A stretch of DNA of 48,280 nt, taken from contig JAUNQN010000020.1 of NCBI GenBank assembly GCA_030536145.1, forward strand, positions 1-48,280, in the 5' to 3' direction. The notes below the pieces were generated by a model. It saw nothing but the letters and a program-made list of their open reading frames with translations. It had not been told where the DNA came from and did not search any database. The stretch comes from Akkermansia sp. Its GTDB lineage: Bacteria > Verrucomicrobiota > Verrucomicrobiia > Verrucomicrobiales > Akkermansiaceae. Shown here one piece after another: positions 8,400 through 16,674 of this stretch (its first letter is position 1; each line of letters opens with the position of its first letter). Both the position numbers and the translations under genes were made by a program.

Positions 8400-9008
8400 A
8401 TGAAAAAACACCTCCTCCACACCGCCGTTGCATGCCTGAGCCTCCTCGGCATCGCCACCCTGTACGCCCAGGATTCCGCACCCTCCGCAGAACCCGCCGC
8501 CCAGAAACCCGCCAAGAAGGGCAAGAAAGGCAAAAAGGGGAAGAAGGCCAAGAAGGACGAGCCCACCTCCGCCGTCGGCAAGGCCCTCACCACCATCAAG
8601 TTTATCAACGACACCAAGCCCAACACCAAGGCAGACTTCTACATCTACCTCCAGTCCGCCGGCTGGTGCGGCCCCTGCAACCAGGAAATGCCGGACGTAG
8701 CCAAGCAGTACGAGGCCATGAAGGCTACCGGCAAGGTGGAAATCATCTTCACCAGCGCCGACAAGAACGAGCAGGACGCCCTGGATTTCATGGCCAAGTA
8801 CGGCACCTCCATGCCCTGCATCATCTCCTACCAGGAGGTAGACCGCAAGTACGTGGCCTCCGACGAGGCAGCCAAGCTCCCCGGCTTCACCTACTCCAAG
8901 CCCGTCCCCCATGCCACCCTGGTGGATTCCTCCGGAAAGGTCATCAAGGACGGCCACGCCCTCCACGTCATCCCCTGTTGGCGTGACCTCACCGGCATCA
9001 AGGAATAA
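8400..9008 (+). CDS. Secreted thioredoxin-like protein, CGPC (paralogue 1 of 5)
   Basis: A 202-residue TlpA/thioredoxin-fold protein. Residues 1-23 are a signal peptide (cleavage after YAQ). Residues 36-53 are an almost pure Lys/Gly/Ala spacer. The thioredoxin domain starts near residue 60, with the redox pair Cys90-Gly-Pro-Cys93 in SAGWCGPCNQEMP and the expected cis-proline before ATLVD. It should act outside the cytoplasm as a thiol-disulfide reductase or oxidase; the partner is unknown. The start at 8400 was chosen because the signal peptide begins there. It is convergent with paralogue 2, to which it is very similar over the catalytic domain. Confidence 0.88.
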   Translation: MKKHLLHTAVACLSLLGIATLYAQDSAPSAEPAAQKPAKKGKKGKKGKKAKKDEPTSAVGKALTTIKFINDTKPNTKADFYIYLQSAGWCGPCNQEMPDVAKQYEAMKATGKVEIIFTSADKNEQDALDFMAKYGTSMPCIISYQEVDRKYVASDEAAKLPGFTYSKPVPHATLVDSSGKVIKDGHALHVIPCWRDLTGIKE

Positions 9009-9029
9009 GCCGTACCGCAAAGTGATTGC

Positions 9030-9065
9030 CGCCCTGCTCCGGCTATGCCGGGACAGGGCGGTTTA
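9030..9065 (+). terminator. Rho-independent terminator after thioredoxin-like paralogue 1
   Basis: An 8-bp outer stem CCGCCCTG/CAGGGCGG (9030-9037 with 9055-9062) encloses an inner CCGGC/GCCGG stem and is followed by TTTACT. The short T run makes it plausible rather than strong. Confidence 0.6.
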
Positions 9066-9089
9066 CTATATCAATAAGTATTTGAAACT

Positions 9090-9638
9090 CTACTTGGCTG
9101 CGCCTGTCAGCTCACGCCAGCGGGGAATCAGCGTGTGGGCGTGGCCCTCTGCCACCACCTTTCCCTGCGCATCCACCAGCATGGCGCGCGGCACGCGCTT
9201 GGAGAATACATAGCCAGGCAGTTTGGCAGCCTCGTCAGAGGCCACAAACTCGCGCTCCTTCTCCTGGTAGGACATGATGCAGGGGAAATCGGCACCGTAT
9301 TTCTTCATGAAGGCGACGGCTTCCTCCGGGGTGCGGTCTGCGCTGGCAAAGATGAGTTCCACCTTGCCGCTCTCCTTCATGGCCTTGTACTGCTCCACGG
9401 TGGCGGGCATGGCCTGGTTGCACGGGCCGCACCAGCCGGCGGACTGGAGATAGATGTAGTACTCTGCATGGGGATTGGCCTTTGTTTCCGTAAGGAAACG
9501 GACTGTCTGCACAGCCCTGCCCACGGGTGTATCTGCCGTTGCAGCGGCGGGCGCAGGGGCAGGAGCGGGGGCGGCGGGTTCCTGCGCGGTCACGGGAAGC
9601 AGGCAGGCGGAAAGGAGCAAAAGGATTCTCTTTTTCAT
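9090..9638 (-). CDS. Secreted thioredoxin-like protein, CGPC (paralogue 2 of 5)
   Basis: A 182-residue protein with the same plan as its convergent neighbour. A signal peptide covers residues 1-19. The spacer is Ala/Pro-rich (PAAPAPAPAPAAA) instead of Lys-rich. The thioredoxin domain has Cys70-Gly-Pro-Cys73 in SAGWCGPCNQAMP and a cis-Pro before RAMLVD. Shared blocks with paralogue 1 include SYQE, FVASDEAAKLPGY and the C-terminal WRELTG. The ATG at 9638 is fixed by the promoter at 9648-9676, whose -10 box ends 9 nt before it; an ATG 21 nt further upstream falls inside the promoter. The mRNA is therefore predicted to be almost leaderless. Confidence 0.88.
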   Translation of the reverse strand: MKKRILLLLSACLLPVTAQEPAAPAPAPAPAAATADTPVGRAVQTVRFLTETKANPHAEYYIYLQSAGWCGPCNQAMPATVEQYKAMKESGKVELIFASADRTPEEAVAFMKKYGADFPCIMSYQEKEREFVASDEAAKLPGYVFSKRVPRAMLVDAQGKVVAEGHAHTLIPRWRELTGAAK

Positions 9639-9647
9639 ACGTTCCCT

Positions 9648-9676
9648 ATCATACCCCAAGCGCCCGCGCGTGTCAA
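9648..9676 (-). promoter_or_regulatory. Promoter of thioredoxin-like paralogue 2
   Basis: Reverse strand: TTGACA (9671-9676), 17 bp, TATGAT (9648-9653), then 9 nt to the ATG at 9638. Close to sigma-70 consensus; predicts a leader of 0-4 nt. Confidence 0.85.
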
Positions 9677-9724
9677 ACTCCCAAATGCACTTTACCGTTA
9701 GTCATGCCCACAGAGGATGCTGTT

Positions 9725-9812
9725 TGCAGTACTCCATTAAAGTGTATAAAAATACCTCCCCATGTGCGCGGTTCCGAGAATCAACGGATTCAAGTCCTAA
9801 GCGGGGGAGGTC
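9725..9812 (+). other. Candidate small RNA: promoter-like boxes and a long-range hairpin
   Basis: Intergenic stretch 9677-9899 has no convincing gene. It holds TTGCAG (9725-9730) followed at 17 bp by TAAAAA, then an element from about 9754 whose ends pair as ACCTCCCC with GGGG(G)AGGT near 9804-9812, with a small inner TCCG/CGGA stem. A second GGGAGGT follows near 9874 and could pair instead. It might be a short non-coding RNA; no known family was recognised. Confidence 0.3.
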
Positions 9813-9899
9813 TATCTGTGGAAAATTATGCAGCTCTACCGTTGTTTATCAAGCTCTTATTTTGGGAGGTGCGTAAAAAAAGGTGCGCAGGGAAGAAAG

Positions 9900-9928
9900 A
9901 GCCGCGCTGCGGGATACGCAGCGCGGCT
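9900..9928 (-). terminator. Terminator of the NifU-like/GGGtGRT operon
   Basis: Perfect 12-bp stem AGCCGCGCTGCG/CGCAGCGCGGCT with a 5-nt loop, located 30 bp past the GGGtGRT stop and followed on the reverse strand by CTTTCTTCC. Confidence 0.75.
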
Positions 9929-9957
9929 GAAACTGGCTTGGCCAGCAAGCGCGGGGC

Positions 9958-10959
9958 TTACTTGTTCATGGCTTCCTCCACGGCCACGGCCACGGAAACG
10001 GTGGCGCCGACCATGGGGTTGTTGCCCATGCCGATGAGACCCATCATCTCCACGTGGGCGGGGACGGAGGAGGAACCGGCGAACTGGGCATCGCTGTGCA
10101 TGCGGCCCAGGGTATCAGTGAAGCCGTAGGAAGCGGGGCCGGCGGCCATGTTGTCCGGGTGCAGGGTGCGGCCGGTGCCGCCGCCGGAGGCCACGGAGAA
10201 GTACTTCTTGCCCTTGAGCTGGCACTCCTTCTTGTAGGTGCCGGCCACCGGGTGCTGGAAGCGGGTGGGGTTGGTGGAGTTGCCGGTGATGGACACGTCC
10301 ACACCCTCCAGCCACATGATGGCCACGCCCTCGCGCACGTCATCGGCGCCGTAGCAGTTCACCTTGGAGCGCTCGCCGTCGGAGAAGGCGGTCTTCTTCA
10401 CCACCTCCACCTTGCCGGTGGCGTAGTCGAACTTGGTCTGGCAGTAGGTGAAACCGTTGATACGGGAGATGATGTAGGCGGCATCCTTGCCCAGGCCGTT
10501 CAGGATAACGCGCAGCGGCTTCTGGCGCACCTTGTTGGCGGAGCGGGCGATGCCGATGGCGCCTTCAGCGGCGGCGAAGGACTCGTGACCGGCGAGGAAG
10601 CAGAAGCACTCCGTCTCCTCGCGCAGGAGCATGGCGGCCAGGTTGCCGTGGCCCAGGCCCACCTTGCGGTCGTCGGCCACGGAGCCGGGGATGCAGAAGC
10701 TCTGCAGGCCCTCGCCGATAGCCTCGGCGGCGTCGGCAGCCTTCTTGCAGCCCTTCTTGATGGCGATGGCGGCGCCTACGGTGTAGGCCCAACCGGCGTT
10801 CTCAAAGGCGATGTTCTGGATACCGCGGACGATGGAGCGGACATCGATGCCTTTCTCAAGGCAGACCTGCTCGGCTTCCTCGCAGGAGTTGATGCCGTAC
10901 TGGGCAAGGACCGGGAGAATCTGGTCGATGCGGCGGGAGTAGGATTCAAAAAGAGGCAT
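9958..10959 (-). CDS. GGGtGRT family protein
   Basis: A 333-residue protein carrying the family signature GGGTGRTLHPDNMAAGP near residue 265-280, followed by SYGFTDTLGR. Pfam has a family named after this motif; its biochemical role is not established as far as I know. Several cysteines are spread along the chain (for example NSCEEAEQVC near residues 26-33, KKGC, FCIPG, ECFCF, NCYGADD, ECQLKG), which would suit metal or cluster binding. No signal peptide is present, so it should be cytoplasmic. It is downstream of, and 29 bp from, the NifU-like gene on the same strand, implying a shared job in iron-sulfur metabolism (inference). The sequence just before its start, ACTACTATG, is shared with that gene. 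Confidence 0.85.
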   Translation of the reverse strand: MPLFESYSRRIDQILPVLAQYGINSCEEAEQVCLEKGIDVRSIVRGIQNIAFENAGWAYTVGAAIAIKKGCKKAADAAEAIGEGLQSFCIPGSVADDRKVGLGHGNLAAMLLREETECFCFLAGHESFAAAEGAIGIARSANKVRQKPLRVILNGLGKDAAYIISRINGFTYCQTKFDYATGKVEVVKKTAFSDGERSKVNCYGADDVREGVAIMWLEGVDVSITGNSTNPTRFQHPVAGTYKKECQLKGKKYFSVASGGGTGRTLHPDNMAAGPASYGFTDTLGRMHSDAQFAGSSSVPAHVEMMGLIGMGNNPMVGATVSVAVAVEEAMNK

Positions 10960-10988
10960 AGTAGTATTCTTTCTGGGTTGGGGGTTCT

Positions 10989-11681
10989 TTACTCGTGGCG
11001 GGGGTCGATGTACTTGGCAGCACCGTCGAAACGGCCGTACGTGCCGGTGTACTTCTTGACTGCCTCGTTGGCGTCGGCACCCTTCTTGATTTCTTCCATC
11101 ATCGGGCCCATCTTCACGTACTGGTAGCCGATGATCTCGCCGTTCTCGTCCAGGGCAATCTTGGTGATGTAGCCCTCGGCCAGCTCCAGGTAGCGCGGGC
11201 CCTTGGCCAGCGTGCCGTACAGCGTGCCGGTCTGGGAACGAAGGCCCTTGCCCAGGTCCTCAAGGCCGGCGCCGATGGGCAGGCCGCCCTCGGAGTAGGC
11301 GCTCTGCGTGCGGCCGTAGACGATCTGCAGGAACAGCTCGCGCATGGCGGTGTTGATGGCGTCGCACACCAGGTCGGTGTTCAGGGCCTCCAGCACGGTC
11401 TTGCCCGGCAGGATTTCAGAGGCCATGGCGGCGGAGTGGGTCATACCGGAGCAGCCGATGGTCTCCACCAGCGCTTCCTGAATCACGCCCTGCTTCACGT
11501 TCAGGGTCAGCTTGCAAGCACCCTGCTGCGGAGCGCACCAGCCCACACCGTGGGTCAGGCCGGAGATGTCCTCAATCTTGGTAGACTGCGTCCAAGCACC
11601 CTCCTGAGGAATGGGGGCGGGGCCGTGATTGCAGCCCTTCTTGACGCAACACATGTGTTCAACTTCTGTTGTGTACTGCAT
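10989..11681 (-). CDS. NifU/IscU-like iron-sulfur scaffold protein
   Basis: A 230-residue protein. The start is the ATG before QYTTEVEH; the upstream in-frame extension has no family character. An N-terminal Cys cluster (Cys11, Cys12, Cys17) precedes a NifU N-terminal-like domain containing Cys49 and Cys56 (GWCAPQQGAC), Cys77 in TIGCSGMTHSA and Cys106 in LVCDAIN. Such cysteines assemble a transient Fe-S cluster in IscU/NifU scaffolds. The C-terminal part ends FDGAAKYIDPRHE and is specific to the branch that travels with GGGtGRT proteins. It is the first gene of the pair and diverges from enolase across a 213-bp intergenic region. No clear promoter was found for it. Confidence 0.8.
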   Translation of the reverse strand: MQYTTEVEHMCCVKKGCNHGPAPIPQEGAWTQSTKIEDISGLTHGVGWCAPQQGACKLTLNVKQGVIQEALVETIGCSGMTHSAAMASEILPGKTVLEALNTDLVCDAINTAMRELFLQIVYGRTQSAYSEGGLPIGAGLEDLGKGLRSQTGTLYGTLAKGPRYLELAEGYITKIALDENGEIIGYQYVKMGPMMEEIKKGADANEAVKKYTGTYGRFDGAAKYIDPRHE

Positions 11682-11855
11682 AGTAGTGAGAATGGTTGTA
11701 GCGGTGACGCGTACTCCCGCCCCTGTGGGGAGGCAGGGTACACCCTTGCGCCGCAATTCTACTACACTCCCGCACAATACGCGAGCAAAAAAACACCGCC
11801 CGCGCACGCATTTACCAGTTTTTTTCACAAAACCTACATGTTAGTTTTATTTAAC

Positions 11856-13166
<1,311 letters not shown>

Positions 13167-13180
13167 TATACCGCCGCAGA

Positions 13181-13211
13181 AAGGACCTGCCCGTGGTACG
13201 GGCAGGTCCTT
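13181..13211. terminator. Perfect 14-bp hairpin between eno and the sigma-factor gene
   Basis: AAGGACCTGCCCGT, loop GGT, ACGGGCAGGTCCTT. It lies between convergent genes and could stop both transcripts, but neither side has a T run, so intrinsic termination is not certain. Confidence 0.5.
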
Positions 13212-13233
13212 GGCAAATGGCGGCAAGCCGGGC

Positions 13234-13842
13234 TCAGGCGGCGGCAGGGAGGGGGCAATCCTCCAGGCTCAGGCACGCCGCCTGCAGGCGGTGCTCCGCC
13301 TGTTTCTTGCGCTGGCTCATGCGGGCAGAGGTCACGCCGGCCTCACAGGCCAGGTCATACAGCTTGACCGGCTCACATCCCATGCCGTACACACGCCGCA
13401 GCAGCCGGCTGTCCTCCGCATCCAGCCCATCCAGAGCACGGAACAGGAGTACGTACTCCTCACGGTCCATCAGCGCCTCCACCGGGGAGACGGAGTCGGT
13501 ATCCTCCAGCCACTCGTGGCTGCTCAGGCCGTCCCCCACCTCCTCATCCAGGCTCACGTACAGGCGGCGGCGGCTCAGTTTCGCATACCCGCGGCTCAGG
13601 GCATTGTCGATGCACTTCACGGCATAGGTGGAGAAACAGAAGCCAAGACCGGGGGCGAAGCTCTCGGACGCCGTCTGAAGGGCATCCTTGGCGATATCCA
13701 GCAGAGTCTCCCTCTCCAGGCTGGTCTGGAGAAAGCTCTCATACTTCTGGTAGCGGGAAACGGCCAGTTTCTGGTTGGCTGCGGCAAGGGCGGCGGGGGT
13801 GATGTTTGCCTGATTCGGGGTGTTGTGGCGATTAGTTTTCAT
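13234..13842 (-). CDS. Small sigma-70 family RNA polymerase sigma factor
   Basis: A 202-residue protein. Residues 40-110 resemble sigma region 2: LLDIAKDALQTASESFAPGLGFCFSTYAVKCIDNALSR matches the G..F.TYA...I...I.R pattern of the core-binding and -10 recognition helices. The segment SLDEEVGDG...D and then a helical region with LYDLACEAGVTSARMSQRKKQAEHRL resembles region 4 with its helix-turn-helix. Regions 1 and 3 are short or absent. No anti-sigma gene is adjacent. It has its own promoter (13875-13903). It may serve a stress or developmental regulon; the target is unknown. Confidence 0.7.
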   Translation of the reverse strand: MKTNRHNTPNQANITPAALAAANQKLAVSRYQKYESFLQTSLERETLLDIAKDALQTASESFAPGLGFCFSTYAVKCIDNALSRGYAKLSRRRLYVSLDEEVGDGLSSHEWLEDTDSVSPVEALMDREEYVLLFRALDGLDAEDSRLLRRVYGMGCEPVKLYDLACEAGVTSARMSQRKKQAEHRLQAACLSLEDCPLPAAA

Positions 13843-13874
13843 AGATCAGATTCACGGGGTTGTTGACGGAGGTC

Positions 13875-13903
13875 ATTTTAACACGGAACGGGATTCGAGT
13901 CAA
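13875..13903 (-). promoter_or_regulatory. Promoter of the sigma-factor gene
   Basis: Reverse strand TTGACT (13898-13903), 17 bp, TAAAAT (13875-13880). The predicted leader is about 25 nt, longer than at most other promoters here; no Shine-Dalgarno is evident in it. Confidence 0.75.
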
Positions 13904-13949
13904 GTTTTTTCTGCACTTTTCTTTAACTGTACTCTTCCCACCCTTATAA

Positions 13950-13989
13950 GAAAAAGGGAGGATCAACCTTTTCAGTTGATCCTCCCTTT
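13950..13989 (-). terminator. Rho-independent terminator of tRNA-Pro
   Basis: Perfect 12-bp stem GGGAGGATCAAC/GTTGATCCTCCC (13956-13967 with 13975-13986), 7-nt loop, followed on the reverse strand by TTTTTCTT. It starts 9 bp after the tRNA 3' end. Confidence 0.9.
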
Positions 13990-13994
13990 GAGAA

Positions 13995-14068
13995 TCGGGC
14001 AAGCGGGATTCGAACCCACGACCCCTTGCACCCCATGCAAGTGCGCTACCAGACTGCGCTACTGCCCG
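13995..14068 (-). tRNA. tRNA-Pro, anticodon GGG
   Basis: A 74-nt cloverleaf on the reverse strand. Acceptor stem CGGGCAG/TTGCCCG, D arm GCGC/GCGC, anticodon stem CTTGC/GCAAG with loop ATGGGGT (anticodon GGG), T arm GTGGG-TTCGAAT-CCCGC, discriminator A73. The C1-G72 pair and A73 are the usual proline identity features. No CCA is encoded. It is a single-gene unit with its own promoter and terminator. Confidence 0.97.
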
Positions 14069-14110
14069 TTCTTTGGTCTTGCCGAACCGTCTTGCGGTGT
14101 CGGTGAGCTC

Positions 14111-14139
14111 AGTATACACAAACATTTTGCGATTGTCAA
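14111..14139 (-). promoter_or_regulatory. Promoter of tRNA-Pro
   Basis: Reverse strand TTGACA (14134-14139), 17 bp, TATACT (14111-14116). Near consensus. Its -35 box overlaps the -35 box of the divergent argC promoter. Confidence 0.88.
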
Positions 14140-14161
14140 CACATTTTTTTCATGTTATCAT
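14133..14161 (+). promoter_or_regulatory. Promoter of argC and the downstream gene run
   Basis: TTGTCA (14133-14138), 17 bp with a T7 tract, TATCAT (14156-14161), then 10 nt to the argC ATG. Shares five bases of its -35 with the tRNA-Pro promoter, so only one polymerase can bind at a time. Confidence 0.8.
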
Positions 14162-14171
14162 TTTTTTCGCC

Positions 14172-15215
14172 ATGAGACAGGTAAAAACAGCCGTTGTTGG
14201 AGCCAGTGGGTACACCGGCCAGGAGCTAATGAGGATACTGCTGCGCCACCCGGGGGTGGAGCTGGTATGCGCCACATCCCGCCAGTATGCGGGGCAGAAG
14301 GTGAGTGATTTGTTCCCGCGTTTCCGGCACGTGCCGGGCGCGGAGCTGGAGTTCACGGATTCCGATGTGGCCGCCATTGCCGCCACGGGTGCAGAGGCCG
14401 CCTTCCTGGCGCTGCCGCACGGGGTATCTGCCGCATACGGGCGCGGGCTGGTGGAGGCCGGCATACGCGTGATTGACCTTTCTGCGGATTTCCGCCTGAA
14501 CGACCCGGCGGTGTACGAGGAGTTCTACGGCAAGCCGCACCCGGACGTGGAGCTGATGCAGGAAGCCGTGTACGGCATGCCGGAGTGGCACCGTACAGAG
14601 ATAGAGGCCGCGCGCATCGTGGGTTCTCCCGGCTGCTACCCCACCAGCATCATCCTGCCGCTGGTGCCGCTGCTGAAAGCGGGCCTGCTGCTGCCGGACG
14701 ACATCGTGGTGAACAGCGGCAGCGGCGTTTCCGGTGCCGGGCGCAAGGCAGACGTGCAGTACCACTTCTGCGAGTGCAACGAGAGCATGCGCGCGTACAG
14801 CGTGCCGCGCCACCGCCACCTTTCAGAGATTGAGCAGGAGCTCTCCCTGGCTGCCGGGCAGAAACTCTGCATCACCTTCACCCCGCACCTCATGCCCGTG
14901 AACACCGGCATCATCACCACCACCGTGGCCAAGCTGGCTCCCGGCACCACGCTGGAGCAGATGACGGAATGCATGGAGAAAGCCTACGCCGGCGCCCCCT
15001 TCGTGCGCCTGCTGGGGCCGAACAAGTGCGCGGACACCAAGAACGTGACCCGCACCAACTTCGTGGACATCGGCTGGTCCATCGATACCCGCACCGGGCG
15101 CGCCGTGCTCATGAGCGCGGAGGACAACGTGATCAAGGGAGCCGGCGGCCAGGGCGTACACGCCTTCAACATCATGTTCGGGTTCGATGAGACCGCCGGG
15201 CTCTGGCTTATCTGA
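14172..15215 (+). CDS. argC: N-acetyl-gamma-glutamyl-phosphate reductase
   Basis: A 347-residue enzyme of the arginine pathway that reduces N-acetylglutamyl phosphate to the semialdehyde with NADPH. The start is the ATG before RQVKTAVVGASGYTGQEL, which holds the nucleotide-binding GxSGYxG motif; the promoter just upstream excludes longer starts. The catalytic cysteine is Cys155 in GSPGCYPTS. Other family blocks are LALPHGVS, VIDLSADFRL, YGMPEW and HLMPVNTGI. It leads a co-directional run to recO with gaps under 20 bp or overlaps. argB and argD lie elsewhere in this window, so the pathway genes are dispersed. Confidence 0.95.
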   Translation: MRQVKTAVVGASGYTGQELMRILLRHPGVELVCATSRQYAGQKVSDLFPRFRHVPGAELEFTDSDVAAIAATGAEAAFLALPHGVSAAYGRGLVEAGIRVIDLSADFRLNDPAVYEEFYGKPHPDVELMQEAVYGMPEWHRTEIEAARIVGSPGCYPTSIILPLVPLLKAGLLLPDDIVVNSGSGVSGAGRKADVQYHFCECNESMRAYSVPRHRHLSEIEQELSLAAGQKLCITFTPHLMPVNTGIITTTVAKLAPGTTLEQMTECMEKAYAGAPFVRLLGPNKCADTKNVTRTNFVDIGWSIDTRTGRAVLMSAEDNVIKGAGGQGVHAFNIMFGFDETAGLWLI

Positions 15216-15234
15216 TTCCCCCCGTCTGCCCCGT

Positions 15235-16674
15235 ATGAAACCGGTCCTCCTGATAGTAGACGACGAGAAGGCCACGCGCAACACGCTTGCCATGGCCCTG
15301 GAGGACGACTACGAGGTATACCCCGCCGCAAACGCCGCCGGGGCCAGGGCCATACTGGAAAGCGAGCCGGTGGATATCCTGCTCACGGACCTGCGCCTGG
15401 GCGGCGAGAGCGGCATGGACATCATAGACTACGCGCGCGCGCAAGCCCGGCCGCCGCTGTGTATCATGATGACCGCCTACGGCAGCCCGGACACCGCTGC
15501 CGAGGCCAAGCGCCACGGCGCGTACTATTTCCTGACCAAACCGCTGAACCTGGATGAGGTGGAGCTGCTGCTCAAGCAGGCGGCCCACACCCGCAGCCTG
15601 GAGACCGCCAACCGGGAACTGTCCACGCAGCTCAACCCCACCGGCGGGCTGGACCGCATGCTGGGCAACAGCCCGCAGATGCAGGGCATTTTCAACAGCA
15701 TACGCAAGGTGGCCCCCACCACCGCCACCGTGCTGGTGCAGGGAGAGACCGGCACCGGCAAGGAGCTGGTGGCACGCGCCATCCACAACCTCTCAGACCG
15801 CAGCTCCGGCAAATTCGTGGCCGTGAACTGCGCCGCACTCTCCCCACAGCTCATGGAGAGCGAGCTGTTCGGCCATGAGAAAGGCGCCTTCACCGGGGCG
15901 GCTGCGCGCCGCATCGGCCGTTTCGAGGAGGCGGACGGCGGCACGCTGTTCCTGGACGAAATAGGGGAGATTGACATCCCCACCCAGGTCAAGCTGCTGC
16001 GCGTGCTGGCAGAGCACACCATTGAGCGCGTGGGCAGCAACAAGAGCATTGCCGTGAACGTGCGCATCATCGCCGCCACCAACCGCAGCCTGGAGGACAT
16101 GGTGGCGCAGGGCACCTTCCGCCAGGACCTCTACCAGCGCATCAACGTCATCTCCATCACCCTGCCCCCGCTGCGCTCCCGCCAGGGGGACGTGGTGCTC
16201 ATGGCAAACGCGTTCCTGAAAGAGCTGGGCGAGGCCAACCGCAAGCCCGGCCTGCAGTTCACCCGCCCTGCCCTGGATGCCCTGGCCGCCTACGACTGGC
16301 CCGGCAACGTGCGCCAGCTGCGCACCGCCGTGGAGCACGCCGTGGTCATGTGCTCCGGCACACAGGTCGTCCCCGGGGACTTTCCCCAAGCCATCCTGCA
16401 GGTGCCCCCGGCACCGCAGGCAAGCACAGAATCTTCACCCGTGCCGGACTTTAGACTTGATAACACCCCCTGCTTTAATTTAAGATTGGTGGAGCAGGAC
16501 ACCATCTGCAGGGCCCTGGAGCATGCCGCAGGCAACCGCACGGTTGCCGCGCGTCTGCTTGGCATAGACCGCCGAACCCTGCAGCGCAAGATGTCCCAGT
16601 ATCCGGAAGCATTCCCGCAAGACTTAAACCAAAAAATCAGCACCTACAGCCCATGCAGCCGCAGCAAGCACTAA
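15235..16674 (+). CDS. NtrC-type sigma-54-dependent response regulator
   Basis: A 479-residue transcription activator. Receiver domain, residues 1-120: VLLIVDDEK acidic pocket, phosphoacceptor Asp52 in LLTDLRLGG, and the Lys of LTKPLN. Sigma-54 AAA+ domain, about 145-390: Walker A GETGTGKE near 169-176, the sigma-54 contact loop GAFTGA at 217-222, Walker B GGTLFLDEIGE, and RIIAATNR. A Fis-type helix-turn-helix closes the protein (NRTVAARLLGIDRRTLQRKM). The ATG at 15235 is 19 bp after argC. No histidine kinase is nearby, so the signal is unknown. The last 22 bp overlap the next gene. Confidence 0.93.
   Translation: MKPVLLIVDDEKATRNTLAMALEDDYEVYPAANAAGARAILESEPVDILLTDLRLGGESGMDIIDYARAQARPPLCIMMTAYGSPDTAAEAKRHGAYYFLTKPLNLDEVELLLKQAAHTRSLETANRELSTQLNPTGGLDRMLGNSPQMQGIFNSIRKVAPTTATVLVQGETGTGKELVARAIHNLSDRSSGKFVAVNCAALSPQLMESELFGHEKGAFTGAAARRIGRFEEADGGTLFLDEIGEIDIPTQVKLLRVLAEHTIERVGSNKSIAVNVRIIAATNRSLEDMVAQGTFRQDLYQRINVISITLPPLRSRQGDVVLMANAFLKELGEANRKPGLQFTRPALDALAAYDWPGNVRQLRTAVEHAVVMCSGTQVVPGDFPQAILQVPPAPQASTESSPVPDFRLDNTPCFNLRLVEQDTICRALEHAAGNRTVAARLLGIDRRTLQRKMSQYPEAFPQDLNQKISTYSPCSRSKH

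Noticed and set aside
9753..9815. tRNA or tmRNA fragment
   Set aside because: GGATTCAAGTCC looks like a T-arm, but the flanking bases do not pair as a T stem and there is no anticodon arm.
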